Below are positions 8,650 through 17,154 of a stretch of 64,000 nucleotides of DNA, one piece after another (within the stretch, counting starts at the first letter, position 1; each line of letters opens with the position of its first letter). The notes under the pieces were generated by a model. The model worked only from the letters and a program-made list of their open reading frames with translations, made no database searches and was not told the origin of the DNA. This DNA is from Pseudooceanicola nitratireducens (GTDB lineage: Bacteria > Pseudomonadota > Alphaproteobacteria > Rhodobacterales > Rhodobacteraceae). The DNA is taken from assembly GCF_900109195.1 (NCBI RefSeq), contig NZ_FNZG01000001.1, forward strand, positions 310,001 through 374,000, given 5' to 3'. A program made the translations under genes and the position numbers.

Positions 8650-9447
8650 ATGACCCCGATGACCAGCACCACCGAAATCCGCACCGACCTGAAGGACGGC
8701 ATTCTTGTCGTCACGATGGACGGCCCCAAGACGCGCAATTCCATCGGCGCGCCGCAGTATCTGGCCCTGCGCGCGATCCTGATGGACGCGGGCAATGATC
8801 CGGGCGTCGGGGCGGTGGTGCTGACCGGCGCGAACGGGTTCTTTTCCTCGGGCGGGAACGTCAACGCCCTGAAGGAAAGCCGCACGCTGCCCCTGTCCGA
8901 GGTGTCGAAGAACACTGATGCGCTTTCCGCCATGATCCTGGCGCTGCGCGGCTGCCCCAAGCCCGTGATCGCCGCGGTCGAGGGCGGTGCCGCCGGGCTG
9001 GGCCTGGCGCTGGCGCTGGCCTGCGACATGGTCGCCGCGACCGAGACGGCCAAGTTCACCGCCGCCTATGTCAAGATCGGCCTGACCCCGGATGGCGGCA
9101 CGACCTTCTTCCTGCGCGAGGCCCTGCCGCGCCAGCTGGTGTCGGAACTGTGCATGCTGGGCCGTCCCGTCGGCGCAGATCGCCTGCATGCCGCCGGTGC
9201 GGTCAATGCCCTGACCCCCGAGGGCGGCGCGCTGGACGCCGCAATGGACCTGGCCCGCGCCTGTGCCGCCGGGGCCCGCGACGCCATCGGCACCATCAAG
9301 GCGGAAATCGCCGGGGCCGCGCACAATGGCCTGGCCGATCACATCGACCTGGAAGGCCGCAACATCAACGCCGCGCGCTATGGCGACGAGGCGGGCGAAG
9401 GTCTGGCGGCCTTTGTCGAGAAACGCAAACCCGTCTTCGGCCAATAG
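8650..9447 (+). CDS. enoyl-CoA hydratase/isomerase (crotonase) family protein
   Basis: A 265-aa crotonase-fold protein. The oxyanion-hole loops are visible as FSSGGNVNAL (near residues 68-77) and EGGAAGLGLALALACDM (near 112-128). The region carrying the second catalytic acid in hydratases reads KIGLTPDGGT, with Asp where many hydratases have Glu; this is common in PaaG-like isomerases and related crotonases. The reaction could therefore be hydration, isomerisation or ring chemistry on a CoA ester. The ATG at 8650 fits the family N-terminus; longer in-frame forms run into the preceding gene. It shares an operon with the CoA-transferase and the ACAD at 9497. Confidence 0.9.
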   Translation: MTPMTSTTEIRTDLKDGILVVTMDGPKTRNSIGAPQYLALRAILMDAGNDPGVGAVVLTGANGFFSSGGNVNALKESRTLPLSEVSKNTDALSAMILALRGCPKPVIAAVEGGAAGLGLALALACDMVAATETAKFTAAYVKIGLTPDGGTTFFLREALPRQLVSELCMLGRPVGADRLHAAGAVNALTPEGGALDAAMDLARACAAGARDAIGTIKAEIAGAAHNGLADHIDLEGRNINAARYGDEAGEGLAAFVEKRKPVFGQ

Positions 9448-9496
9448 ACGGGCCAATAGACCGGCACTTCGGAAGACGGCAGGGAAAGGGGAACAG

Positions 9497-10669
9497 ATGA
9501 TCCGCGATCAGGCAAAACTCGACGCACTTCTGGGCGAGGTCCACGATTGGGTCCGCACGGTCGCGCACCCGAACGAAGACCGCGTGGCCGAGCTGGACGA
9601 GGTGCCGCAGGACATCGTCGACGACATGGCCAGGCGCGGCTATTTCGGCTGGTCCATCCCTGAAGAATACGGCGGGCTTGGCCTGACCACCGAAGAGCTT
9701 GTCCTGGGCGCGATGGAGCTGTCGCAATGCGCCGTCGCCTATCGCGCCCGGGTCGGTACCAACACCGGCATCGGCTCCGAGGCGCTGGTGGCCGACGGCA
9801 CCGAAGCGCAGAAACAGAAGTACCTGCCCCTGATGGCGCGGGGCGAGGCCACGGGCTGTCTGGCGCTGACCGAACCCAATGCGGGGTCCGAGGCCAGCAA
9901 TATCGAAACCACCGCCCGGCGCGAAGGCGACCATTACGTTCTGAACGGCATGAAGCGCTATATCACCAATGCGCCGATTGCCGATCTGTTCACCGTCTTC
10001 GCCCGGACCGAGGATGGCACCAAGGGGGCGAAGGGCGTCACCGCCTTTATTGTCGAGCGCGGGTTCGAGGGGCTGAGCACTTCGGCGGGCTATCAGATGA
10101 TGGGCCAGCGAGGATCCCCCGTGGGCGAGGTGCATTTCGACAATTGCATCGTCCCGGCCGAGAATGTCATCGGCGGGGTCGAGGGCGTGGGCTTCAAGAC
10201 CGCGATGAAGGTGCTGAACAAACAGCGCATCCACCTGGCCGCCCTGTGCACCGGGCCGGCGATCCGCATGCTGGACATGGCCTTTGACCATGCCTCAAAT
10301 CGCGAACAATTTGGCCAGAAGGTCGTGGATTTCCAACTGGTCGCAGCCCTCCTGGCCGATTGCCGGGCCGAGATCGAGGCCGCGAAACAGCTGGTCCTGG
10401 CCACCGCCCGGTCGCGGGACGACGGCCGCGACATCGCGCTAGAGGCCTCGATCTGCAAATACTTCGCCTCCGAGATGTGCGGCCGCGTGGCGGACCGCTG
10501 CGTGCAGGTCTTCGGCGGCGCGGGCTATGTGGCGAACCATGCCAGCATTGAACGCTATTACCGCGACGTGCGGCTGTTCCGCCTCTACGAGGGCACCAGC
10601 CAGATCCATCAGCTGAACATCGTCAAGCAGATGCAACGCCGCCAGGCTTCAGGACAGGTGGCAGGCTAA
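9497..10669 (+). CDS. acyl-CoA dehydrogenase (canonical)
   Basis: A 390-aa ACAD with all usual landmarks: ALTEPNAGSEASN for FAD/substrate contact near residues 128-140, YITNAPIAD near 161, REQFGQKVVDFQ near 272, QVFGGAGY near 336, and the C-terminal RLYEGTSQIHQLNI, whose Glu matches the catalytic base of medium-chain ACADs. It thus differs from the paired ACADs at 87 and 1284 and probably acts on another intermediate. The start is an ATG preceded by GGGGAACAG. The stop is five bases from the GMC oxidoreductase start. Confidence 0.94.
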   Translation: MIRDQAKLDALLGEVHDWVRTVAHPNEDRVAELDEVPQDIVDDMARRGYFGWSIPEEYGGLGLTTEELVLGAMELSQCAVAYRARVGTNTGIGSEALVADGTEAQKQKYLPLMARGEATGCLALTEPNAGSEASNIETTARREGDHYVLNGMKRYITNAPIADLFTVFARTEDGTKGAKGVTAFIVERGFEGLSTSAGYQMMGQRGSPVGEVHFDNCIVPAENVIGGVEGVGFKTAMKVLNKQRIHLAALCTGPAIRMLDMAFDHASNREQFGQKVVDFQLVAALLADCRAEIEAAKQLVLATARSRDDGRDIALEASICKYFASEMCGRVADRCVQVFGGAGYVANHASIERYYRDVRLFRLYEGTSQIHQLNIVKQMQRRQASGQVAG

Positions 10670-10674
10670 GACAT

Positions 10675-12258
10675 ATGCGTGATCATGACGTCATCATCGT
10701 CGGCGGCGGGTCCGCCGGGGCCACGCTTGCGGGTGAACTCAGCGCTGATCCGCAGGTCTCGGTCCTGCTGATCGAGGCCGGGCAGCGCGACACCAGCCCC
10801 TGGATCCACATCCCCGCTACCTTCTTCAAGATCATGCACCGCGGCCGGGATGCCACGCTGATCGAGGGTGAGCCCGAGGATCAGCTGGCCGGGCGTCCCT
10901 TTGTCATCCCGCAGGGGCGGGTGCTGGGGGGCGGATCCTCGGTCAATGCGATGCTTTACGTGCGCGGACAGCCGCAGGATTACGACAGCTGGGATGCTGC
11001 CGGGGCCTCGGGCTGGGGCTGGGACAGGGTGCTGCCGGTCTTCCGGCGGCTGGAAGGCAACGACACCTTTGATGACGCCTATCACGGCACCGACGGGCCG
11101 CTTGGCGTGTCGGCCCCGCGCTTTCGCCATCCGCTAAGCGAGGCTTTCGTGGCCGCCGGAGCGCAGGCCCATATCCGCCCCAATGCGGATTTCAACGGCG
11201 CGCGTCAGGATGGCATCGGCTTTTTCCAGACCACGACCCGCGATGGCCGCCGCTGTTCGGCCGCGCGCGCCTTTCTGGCCCCGGCCCGCAAGCGCCGCAA
11301 CCTGACCATCCTGACCCGCGCCGCCGTTGACCGGCTGCTGATCAAGGATGGGCAAGCCCGGGGAGTCCGTCTGGCCGATGGCCGCGAAATCCACGCTCGC
11401 CGCGAGGTCGTGCTTAGCGCCGGGGCCTTTGCCACGCCGCTGATCCTGATGCGCTCGGGCCTTGGGCCGCGCGCCCAGCTAAAGGCGCATGGAATCCCCG
11501 TGCTGCGCGACCTGCCGGGCGTGGGCGAGAATTTCCAGGACCACGCCATTGTGCCGGTCGAGGCGAAGACCCAGGGCCCCGTGTCCGTCGTGGGCGAAGA
11601 CCGCATGCCGCGCGGGGCCTTCCACATGCTGCGCTATCTGTGGGACCGGCGCGGGCTTTTGTCGTCGAACATGGTCGAGGCTGGCGGCTTCGTCGATGTC
11701 AGCGGCGCGGGCCGTCCCGATGTGCAGCTGCATTTCATGCCGGGCTACAATGCCGCCAAGGGCGTGGTGCAACTGGAAGGGCATGGCGTGATGTATTCGG
11801 TCTGCGTGCTGCGGCCCAAGTCGCGCGGCACCGTGCGGCTGCGCAGCAGCAACGCCAGCGCCCGGCCGGAATTCCGCAGCGGGGTCCTAAGCCACCCTGA
11901 GGATCTGGAGCTGTCCCTGCGCGGGCTGCGCATGGGCCTGTCGCTGCTGGATCAGCCCGCCCTGCGCGCCGTTCTTGGCGACCGCAAGCGCCCCGCGCCG
12001 GGCGTCATGTCAGATGACGAATTGCGCACCTATATCCGCAGCCACGCCAAGACGGTCTATCACCCGGCGGGCACGGCAAAGATGGGCGATGCGGATGATC
12101 CGATGGCCGTGGTCGATCCGAAACTGCGGGTGCATGGGGTTGCGGGGCTGCGGGTGGCGGATGCCTCGGTCATGCCGACGCTGCCCTCGGGCAATACCAA
12201 TGCGCCCAGCATCATGATCGGGGCCCGCGCGGCCGAGTTCATCCGCGAAGCGGGCTGA
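10675..12258 (+). CDS. GMC-family FAD-dependent oxidoreductase (choline/alcohol dehydrogenase-like)
   Basis: A 527-aa flavoprotein that oxidises a primary alcohol or similar group. The N-terminal Rossmann loop is GGGSAGATLAGEL (residues 10-22), followed by LLIEAG and the GMC signature GRVLGGGSSVNAMLY near 81-95. The C-terminal active-site region holds YHPAGTAKMG, with the catalytic His near residue 463, and LPSGNTNAPSIMIG, with the Asn near 506. It belongs to the same plus-strand cluster, five bases after the ACAD. It is choline-dehydrogenase-like in motif, but the absence of betaine genes argues for an alcohol in the local pathway. Confidence 0.92.
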   Translation: MRDHDVIIVGGGSAGATLAGELSADPQVSVLLIEAGQRDTSPWIHIPATFFKIMHRGRDATLIEGEPEDQLAGRPFVIPQGRVLGGGSSVNAMLYVRGQPQDYDSWDAAGASGWGWDRVLPVFRRLEGNDTFDDAYHGTDGPLGVSAPRFRHPLSEAFVAAGAQAHIRPNADFNGARQDGIGFFQTTTRDGRRCSAARAFLAPARKRRNLTILTRAAVDRLLIKDGQARGVRLADGREIHARREVVLSAGAFATPLILMRSGLGPRAQLKAHGIPVLRDLPGVGENFQDHAIVPVEAKTQGPVSVVGEDRMPRGAFHMLRYLWDRRGLLSSNMVEAGGFVDVSGAGRPDVQLHFMPGYNAAKGVVQLEGHGVMYSVCVLRPKSRGTVRLRSSNASARPEFRSGVLSHPEDLELSLRGLRMGLSLLDQPALRAVLGDRKRPAPGVMSDDELRTYIRSHAKTVYHPAGTAKMGDADDPMAVVDPKLRVHGVAGLRVADASVMPTLPSGNTNAPSIMIGARAAEFIREAG

Positions 12259-12261
12259 ACA

Positions 12262-12300
12262 GGGCTGATTGGCGCAGATGGGGCTAATCAGGGCTAATCG
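12262..12300 (+). repeat. short direct repeats between convergent genes
   Basis: The gap between the convergent GMC and AEC genes holds three related units: GGGCTGATT (12262), GGGCTAATCA (12281) and GGGCTAATCG (12291); the last two are in tandem. A small hairpin GGGCGG-cgat-CCGCCC follows at 12306-12321 without a T-run, possibly a weak bidirectional terminator. No gene is visible here. Confidence 0.5.
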
Positions 12301-12327
12301 GGGCAGGGCGGCGATCCGCCCGCCCAC

Positions 12328-13230
12328 CTAGCCCAGCAGCCAGATCACGACAGGCAGGGTCAGCACCGCCACGGCGGTCTGCCCGGTGACGATCCCGGCC
12401 ATGAAGGTGCCGTCGCCCTTCAGTTGCTGCGTCAGCACATAGGACGCCGTGGCCGTCGGGATGCCGCAGAAGATCACCAGCACCAGCGTCTCGACCTGGC
12501 CCAGCCCGAACAGATGCGCCACGACCCAGGCCAAAAGCGGCATGGCCAGAAGCCGCGCCGCCGTCACCGCACCAAGCGCGCCCAGATCCCGCCGCAGCGC
12601 CTTGGGTTGCAGCGCGGCACCCACGCACAACAGCCCAAGCGGCAGGCTGCCCTGACCCAGCATCGCAAACAGCGCATCGCTGCCATAGGGCAGACCGATC
12701 CCGGTCAGCGACAGCGCGATCCCGGCAAGACAGGCCAGGATCAGCGGGTTGCGCAGGATCGAATTGATCAGCAGGCCGGGACGGCGCAGGGGATTGCCCT
12801 CGGTCAGGGCGATGATCGAGATGACGTTGACCACCGGCACGGCGATGGCCAGGTAGACCGCCGCACGCTCCAGTCCTGGGTCGCCGGCTAGGGCGGCGGT
12901 GATCGCCAGCCCGAGGTAGGTGTTGAACCGGATCACGCCCTGCACCGCCGGGCCGAACCGCGCCGCCCCCAGGGGCCGCGCCCGCCGCGCCAGGGCCATC
13001 GCCGCCACGGCTAGCAGGATCGACACCACCGCCGCGCCGCCCAGTTTCAGGATCTCGGGGTCGCGCACCGGCGCGTTCGACAGGCTGCGCACCAGCAGCG
13101 CGGGAAACAGGATGAAATAGGTCAGCTTCTCGGCGGCGTCCCAGAAGTCGGGCCGGGGAAAGCCCCGTTTCGCCAGCAGGTAGCCCAGGCAGATCAGCGC
13201 AAAAAGCGGCCAGATTGTCAGCAGCACCAT
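12328..13230 (-). CDS. AEC (auxin efflux carrier) family permease
   Basis: Integral membrane transporter of 300 aa with about ten hydrophobic helices and the family layout of two five-helix halves; family members export or import small organic acids. The N-terminus MVLLTIWPLFALICLGYLLA is a membrane helix followed by KRGF. The ATG at 13228-13230 gives the usual length; upstream in-frame codons would add ~60 Arg/Pro-rich residues with no membrane character. It is divergent from the nitrile hydratase alpha gene across 178 bp and convergent with the GMC gene. Substrate unknown; a role in export or uptake of the acid handled nearby is only an inference. Confidence 0.88.
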   Translation of the reverse strand: MVLLTIWPLFALICLGYLLAKRGFPRPDFWDAAEKLTYFILFPALLVRSLSNAPVRDPEILKLGGAAVVSILLAVAAMALARRARPLGAARFGPAVQGVIRFNTYLGLAITAALAGDPGLERAAVYLAIAVPVVNVISIIALTEGNPLRRPGLLINSILRNPLILACLAGIALSLTGIGLPYGSDALFAMLGQGSLPLGLLCVGAALQPKALRRDLGALGAVTAARLLAMPLLAWVVAHLFGLGQVETLVLVIFCGIPTATASYVLTQQLKGDGTFMAGIVTGQTAVAVLTLPVVIWLLG

Positions 13231-13408
13231 TCGCGATATTCCCCGGAAATTGCCAGATTTCCCCGGGCCGATGCGCCGGGGCCATGTTGCTGCCCTTGCC
13301 CTAGCACCGCGCCGGGGGAAGGACCAGAACCACAAACCCGTGATTGCCAAGCTGAGGGGGCTGTGATCCTTTGGCCGGGATCCTTCGATCAGGACGAAAG
13401 GGCCCGCC

Positions 13409-14059
13409 ATGCCACACGATCATTCGCACGATGACTTGCACGGTCATCCTCATGACGACCACAGCCATCTGGACGATGAAACCGCCCGGGTCATGGCGCT
13501 GGAGAAGCTTCTGGCCGACAAGGGGCTGATCGATCCGGGCGCGCTGGATGTCATCCTGGACACCTATGAAACCCGCGTCGGTCCCCGCAACGGGGCCCGC
13601 GTTGTCGCCCGTGCCTGGACCGATCCCGATTTCGCCCAGGCGCTGAGGGACGACGCCACCGCCGCGATCCATGGCATGGGCTTTGCCGGGCGGCAGGGCG
13701 AACATCTGACGGCTGTCTTCAACACGCCGCAGGACCACAACATGGTCGTCTGCACACTGTGCTCCTGCTATCCGTGGTCGGTGCTGGGCCTGCCTCCGAC
13801 CTGGTACAAATCCGCCCCCTACCGCGCCCGCGCCGTCAGCGATCCGCGCGGCGTCCTGGCGGAATTCGGCGTGACCCTGCCCGAAGGCACCGCGATCCGC
13901 GTCTGGGACAGCACCGCCGAGATGCGATACCTTGTCATTCCGATGCGCCCCGAGGGCACCGAAGGCTTCAGCGAAGACCAGCTGGCCGATCTGGTGAGCC
14001 GTGACAGCATGATCGGCACCGCCCTTGCGACCACCCCCGCCACCGGGGAAGCCGCATGA
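13409..14059 (+). CDS. nthA: nitrile hydratase alpha subunit, cobalt type
   Basis: Catalytic subunit of nitrile hydratase, which hydrates nitriles to amides. The metal-binding claw motif C-T-L-C-S-C is at residues 115-120; Thr (not Ser) at the second position marks the Co(III) class. Two of these cysteines become oxidised to sulfinic/sulfenic acid in the family. The 216-aa length is normal. The first ~22 residues are unusually rich in His and Asp ([18 protein letters not shown]) and may bind metal. The stop overlaps the beta-subunit start (ATGA). Order alpha-beta-accessory is the usual Co-type arrangement. Confidence 0.97.
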   Translation: MPHDHSHDDLHGHPHDDHSHLDDETARVMALEKLLADKGLIDPGALDVILDTYETRVGPRNGARVVARAWTDPDFAQALRDDATAAIHGMGFAGRQGEHLTAVFNTPQDHNMVVCTLCSCYPWSVLGLPPTWYKSAPYRARAVSDPRGVLAEFGVTLPEGTAIRVWDSTAEMRYLVIPMRPEGTEGFSEDQLADLVSRDSMIGTALATTPATGEAA

Positions 14060-14709
14060 ACGGCCCGCAGGATCTGGGTGGCCGCGACGGCTTTGGCCCC
14101 ATTGCGCCCGACCCGCAGGACCCGCTGTTTCACGCCGAATGGGAACGCCGCGCCATGGCCATGGTGGTGGCCGCCGGCGGGGCCGGGGCCTGGACCATCG
14201 ATGAAAGCCGCTTTGCCCGCGAAAACCGCGATCCCGGCGAATACTACGGCCTCAGCTACTATCAGCTGTGGATCCGCGGGCTGGAGGATCTTTTGAAGAC
14301 CAAGGGCCTGGTGACCGACGACGAACTGTCCACCGGTCAGGCCGATGGCCCCGCCGATGTCACCGCGCTTGCCGCCGACAAGGTCGGGCCTGCGCTGATG
14401 CGCGGGTCGCCCTATGACCGCGATCCCAAGGGCAGCCGCCCGGCGTTCGAGGTCGGGCAGACCGTGCAGACCCGCAATCTTCAGCCGCGCGGCCATATCC
14501 GCATGCCCGCCTATTGCCGCAACCGGCGCGGCGTGGTCGCCGCCGTGCATGGCTATCACGTCTTCCCCGATACTTCGGCCAAAGGCGACCGCACGACGGC
14601 GCATTGGCTGTACAACATCAGCTTCGCGGCGCGGGATCTGTTCGGCGATCGGGCGGGCGAAAATGACCGTGTGAACGTCGACCTGTGGGAACCGTATCTG
14701 AATGTCTGA
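14056..14709 (+). CDS. nthB: nitrile hydratase beta subunit
   Basis: Non-catalytic but essential partner of the alpha subunit, 217 aa. The start [15 protein letters not shown] is the family signature, and the C-terminal SH3-like barrel is seen in the [17 protein letters not shown] and [13 protein letters not shown] segments and in [13 protein letters not shown]. The start overlaps the alpha stop by four bases and its stop overlaps the accessory gene start by eight bases, so the three proteins are translationally coupled, which suits stoichiometric assembly. Confidence 0.97.
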   Translation: MNGPQDLGGRDGFGPIAPDPQDPLFHAEWERRAMAMVVAAGGAGAWTIDESRFARENRDPGEYYGLSYYQLWIRGLEDLLKTKGLVTDDELSTGQADGPADVTALAADKVGPALMRGSPYDRDPKGSRPAFEVGQTVQTRNLQPRGHIRMPAYCRNRRGVVAAVHGYHVFPDTSAKGDRTTAHWLYNISFAARDLFGDRAGENDRVNVDLWEPYLNV

Positions 14710-15070
14710 CGCGCGCCTTCCAATTCCCGGACCCGACGCCGGGGACCTGCATTTCTTTGCGCCCTGGCAGGCCAAGGCCTTTGCCCTGACCGTGCATCTA
14801 CATGAAAAGGGGGCGTTTTCCTGGACCGAATGGGCCGAGGCGCTTTCGGAACGCATCGGCTCCGACCGCCCCGCGCCCGACGCCCAAAGCCCGCAAGCCC
14901 ATGCCGAGGCCTATTGGCGCGACTGGCTGGATGCGCTTCTGGGGCTGGTGCAGGTCAAGGGCCTGGCCGAGGCCGCGCTGATCGAAGAGGCCGCCCGCAC
15001 CTGGCAGCGTGCGGCCGAGGCGACCCCCCACGGCACCCCGATCGCCTATGAGGCCGGGTTGGAGCATTAG
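14702..15070 (+). CDS. nitrile hydratase accessory protein (cobalt activator/P14K-like)
   Basis: A small 122-aa protein of the nitrile hydratase accessory family, homologous to the N-terminal half of the beta subunit. The segment FFAPWQAKAFALTVHLHEKG (residues 18-37), followed by FSWTEWAEALSERI, is typical. In this family the protein carries Co-loaded alpha subunit and swaps it into the apoenzyme. The eight-base overlap with nthB supports a common mRNA. No cobalt transporter gene is adjacent. Confidence 0.9.
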   Translation: MSDARLPIPGPDAGDLHFFAPWQAKAFALTVHLHEKGAFSWTEWAEALSERIGSDRPAPDAQSPQAHAEAYWRDWLDALLGLVQVKGLAEAALIEEAARTWQRAAEATPHGTPIAYEAGLEH

Positions 15071-15236
15071 GCCAGCCGCCACCCGTTGTCGCCACCCGTC
15101 GCCGCACCCAGTTGCCGGGCCATGTTCCATCGCCGCCCAAGCTGATCTATGATCCCGGCAAGAGCGGCCCGCGACAAGGCCGCCGAACCCCGGGCACATC
15201 AGACAGACCGGACAGATTGGGCGCGAGCAACCGCAG

Positions 15237-16514
15237 ATGAGCAGATCCACATTCCCCCGCCAGGTGTCTCTGGCCATCCGAGACCTGGCCGCCCGCGCGC
15301 TTTCGGCCCTGGCCGTCGCGCTGCTGGTGATGACCCTTGCGCTGCCCTCGGCCGCACGCGCCCAGGGGCTGACCGGCCTGGCGCGGATCGACACCGACGC
15401 CAGCGCGATCAGCGATCAGGGGCGGGGCGTTTCGGTGACCCTGGGCCTGTCGCAGGGTGTCCCCTGGCGGATCTTCACCCTTGCCGCCCCGACCCGCGTG
15501 GTCATCGACTTCCGCGAGGTCGACTGGACCGGCCTGTCCGCCGAAGCGCTGTTGCAGACCGACCGCGTGACCGGGCTGCGCTTTGGCAGCTATCGTCCCG
15601 GCTGGTCGCGGCTGGTTCTGACGCTGGCCGACCCGATGCAGATCGACACCGCCACCATGCGGATCGACACCGAAACCGGGCAGGCGGCGCTGTCCGTGGG
15701 GCTGTCCTATACCGATGCAAAAAGCTTTGCCGACCGGGCCGGGGCCCCGCGCGATCCGCAATGGGATCTGCCGGTGCCGGCGCTGACCGCCCCGCCACAG
15801 GGGGATGACGGCATCCTGACCGTGGTGATCGACCCGGGCCATGGCGGCATCGACCCCGGGGCCGTGCGTGGCAACCTGATGGAAAAGACCCTTATGCTGG
15901 ATCTGGCCCGCGCCGTGCAGGAGACTCTGATCCGGCGCGGTGACACCCGCGTGATCCTGACCCGCGACGACGACAGTTTCGTGCCGCTGGAACGGCGGGT
16001 GTCGATTGCCCATGACGTGCGTGCGGATGTCTTCATCTCGCTCCATGCCGATGTGCTGCCCAATGGCCGAGCGCGGGGGGCGACGCTCTATACGCTGGCC
16101 GATACGGCCACGGACGAGGCCTCGGCCAAGCTGGCGGAACGGCACGACCGCGACGACCTGCTGTCGGGCGTGGACCTGACCGGCAAGGATGACGTGGTCG
16201 CGGGGGTGCTGATGGACCTGGCGCGGCAGGAAACCGCCCCGCGCGCCATTGCCCTGTCGGAAACGCTGCAACTGGCCATCGCCGCCGCCGACGTGCCGCT
16301 GAATTCCCGCCCGCACCGGGCGGCCGCCTTTTCAGTGCTGAAGGCCCCCGACATCCCGTCTGTCCTGATCGAGGTCGGCTACCTGTCGTCGGAACGCGAC
16401 CGCAAGAACCTGGGCGACCCCGAGTTCCTGTCGCGCATCGCCCGTGCCCTGGCCGATGGCATCGCCGCCTGGGAAACCGCAGACGCGGCCAAGCGTCCGC
16501 TGGTCCGGCAGTAG
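15237..16514 (+). CDS. amiC: periplasmic N-acetylmuramoyl-L-alanine amidase (AmiC type)
   Basis: Cleaves the amide bond between N-acetylmuramic acid and L-Ala in peptidoglycan, normally at division. The 425-aa protein has an Arg-containing leader with a hydrophobic signal segment ending near ARAQG (residues 20-42), an AMIN domain (~45-165) for septal targeting, and an Amidase_3 domain (~195-415). Zinc ligands are seen as IDPGHGGIDPG (His), NLMEKTLML (Glu) and ISLHADV (His); the catalytic Glu lies in LIEVGYLSS. It stands upstream of mrcA, with a small secreted protein gene on the other strand between them. Confidence 0.93.
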   Translation: MSRSTFPRQVSLAIRDLAARALSALAVALLVMTLALPSAARAQGLTGLARIDTDASAISDQGRGVSVTLGLSQGVPWRIFTLAAPTRVVIDFREVDWTGLSAEALLQTDRVTGLRFGSYRPGWSRLVLTLADPMQIDTATMRIDTETGQAALSVGLSYTDAKSFADRAGAPRDPQWDLPVPALTAPPQGDDGILTVVIDPGHGGIDPGAVRGNLMEKTLMLDLARAVQETLIRRGDTRVILTRDDDSFVPLERRVSIAHDVRADVFISLHADVLPNGRARGATLYTLADTATDEASAKLAERHDRDDLLSGVDLTGKDDVVAGVLMDLARQETAPRAIALSETLQLAIAAADVPLNSRPHRAAAFSVLKAPDIPSVLIEVGYLSSERDRKNLGDPEFLSRIARALADGIAAWETADAAKRPLVRQ

Positions 16515-16535
16515 GCCCCGATCCCTGGACCCGGA

Positions 16536-16937
16536 TCAGTTCATCAGACTGCAGACCTTGTCGCCGTCACCTGTGCCATAGGTCTTTTCCCATTTTCGGC
16601 AGTTCTGCATCGCGGCCTGCTGCGCCTTGGCCGGATCGCTGTTCCAGGCATAGCCGCACCCCCGGATGCCGGTGATCGTGCTGTCCTTGCGACCCGCAAA
16701 GGCCAGGTGCCAGCCCTCTTTCGCGGCTGCGGATTTCTGCCGGCGGATCTGCTTGCGCGCCGCGGTGCAGCCCATGGCGTTGCGGTCCATCATATAGGTC
16801 ATGCAGGTGCCGAAATCATGCCCGGCCCCGCGGCAGGCGTCGTAGTCGGTATTGGCCTGGGCCAGGGCAGGGGCCGCGGGAAGCGCCAGCAACAGGGCAA
16901 GGGCCGAAAGGGTCGGGAACCGGGTGGGACAACGCAT
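16536..16937 (-). CDS. small secreted cysteine-containing protein, function unknown
   Basis: A 133-aa protein with a clear signal peptide (MRCPTRF, then a Leu/Ala-rich stretch ending ALAQA near residue 26). The mature part has seven cysteines in an ordered pattern and a GCGYAWNS segment near residue 93, resembling small periplasmic domains with GC-x-A-W motifs; I cannot name the family. I chose the ATG at 16937 because AGAAGG lies seven bases upstream; an ATG nine codons earlier lacks a site and would precede the signal peptide. It is divergent from mrcA and ends 21 bp from amiC, so a cell-envelope role is possible. Confidence 0.7.
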   Translation of the reverse strand: MRCPTRFPTLSALALLLALPAAPALAQANTDYDACRGAGHDFGTCMTYMMDRNAMGCTAARKQIRRQKSAAAKEGWHLAFAGRKDSTITGIRGCGYAWNSDPAKAQQAAMQNCRKWEKTYGTGDGDKVCSLMN

Positions 16938-17100
16938 GGGGATGCCTTCTTTGGAAATGGACACTGGAAAAGACGAATTCTGTTGGTGACGCCATTTGGC
17001 GACATCCGGCCCGGCCTGTCAAATCCAATGACCGGCACCTTGTCGGGACCCATCTCCGGGCGACAGAAGGCCGATTGCAGGCGCATTGCATGATCGTGTT

Positions 17101-17129
17101 TTGACCCCGGCATCCCCCCGGCTTATATG
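17101..17129 (+). promoter_or_regulatory. probable sigma-70 promoter of mrcA
   Basis: TTGACC at 17101-17106 and TATATG at 17124-17129 are separated by exactly 17 bases and lie about 25 bases upstream of the mrcA ATG at 17155. The match to the TTGACA/TATAAT consensus is good for such GC-rich DNA. Confidence 0.55.
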
Positions 17130-17154
17130 ATCGGCACACACGCATGGGGCCTGC

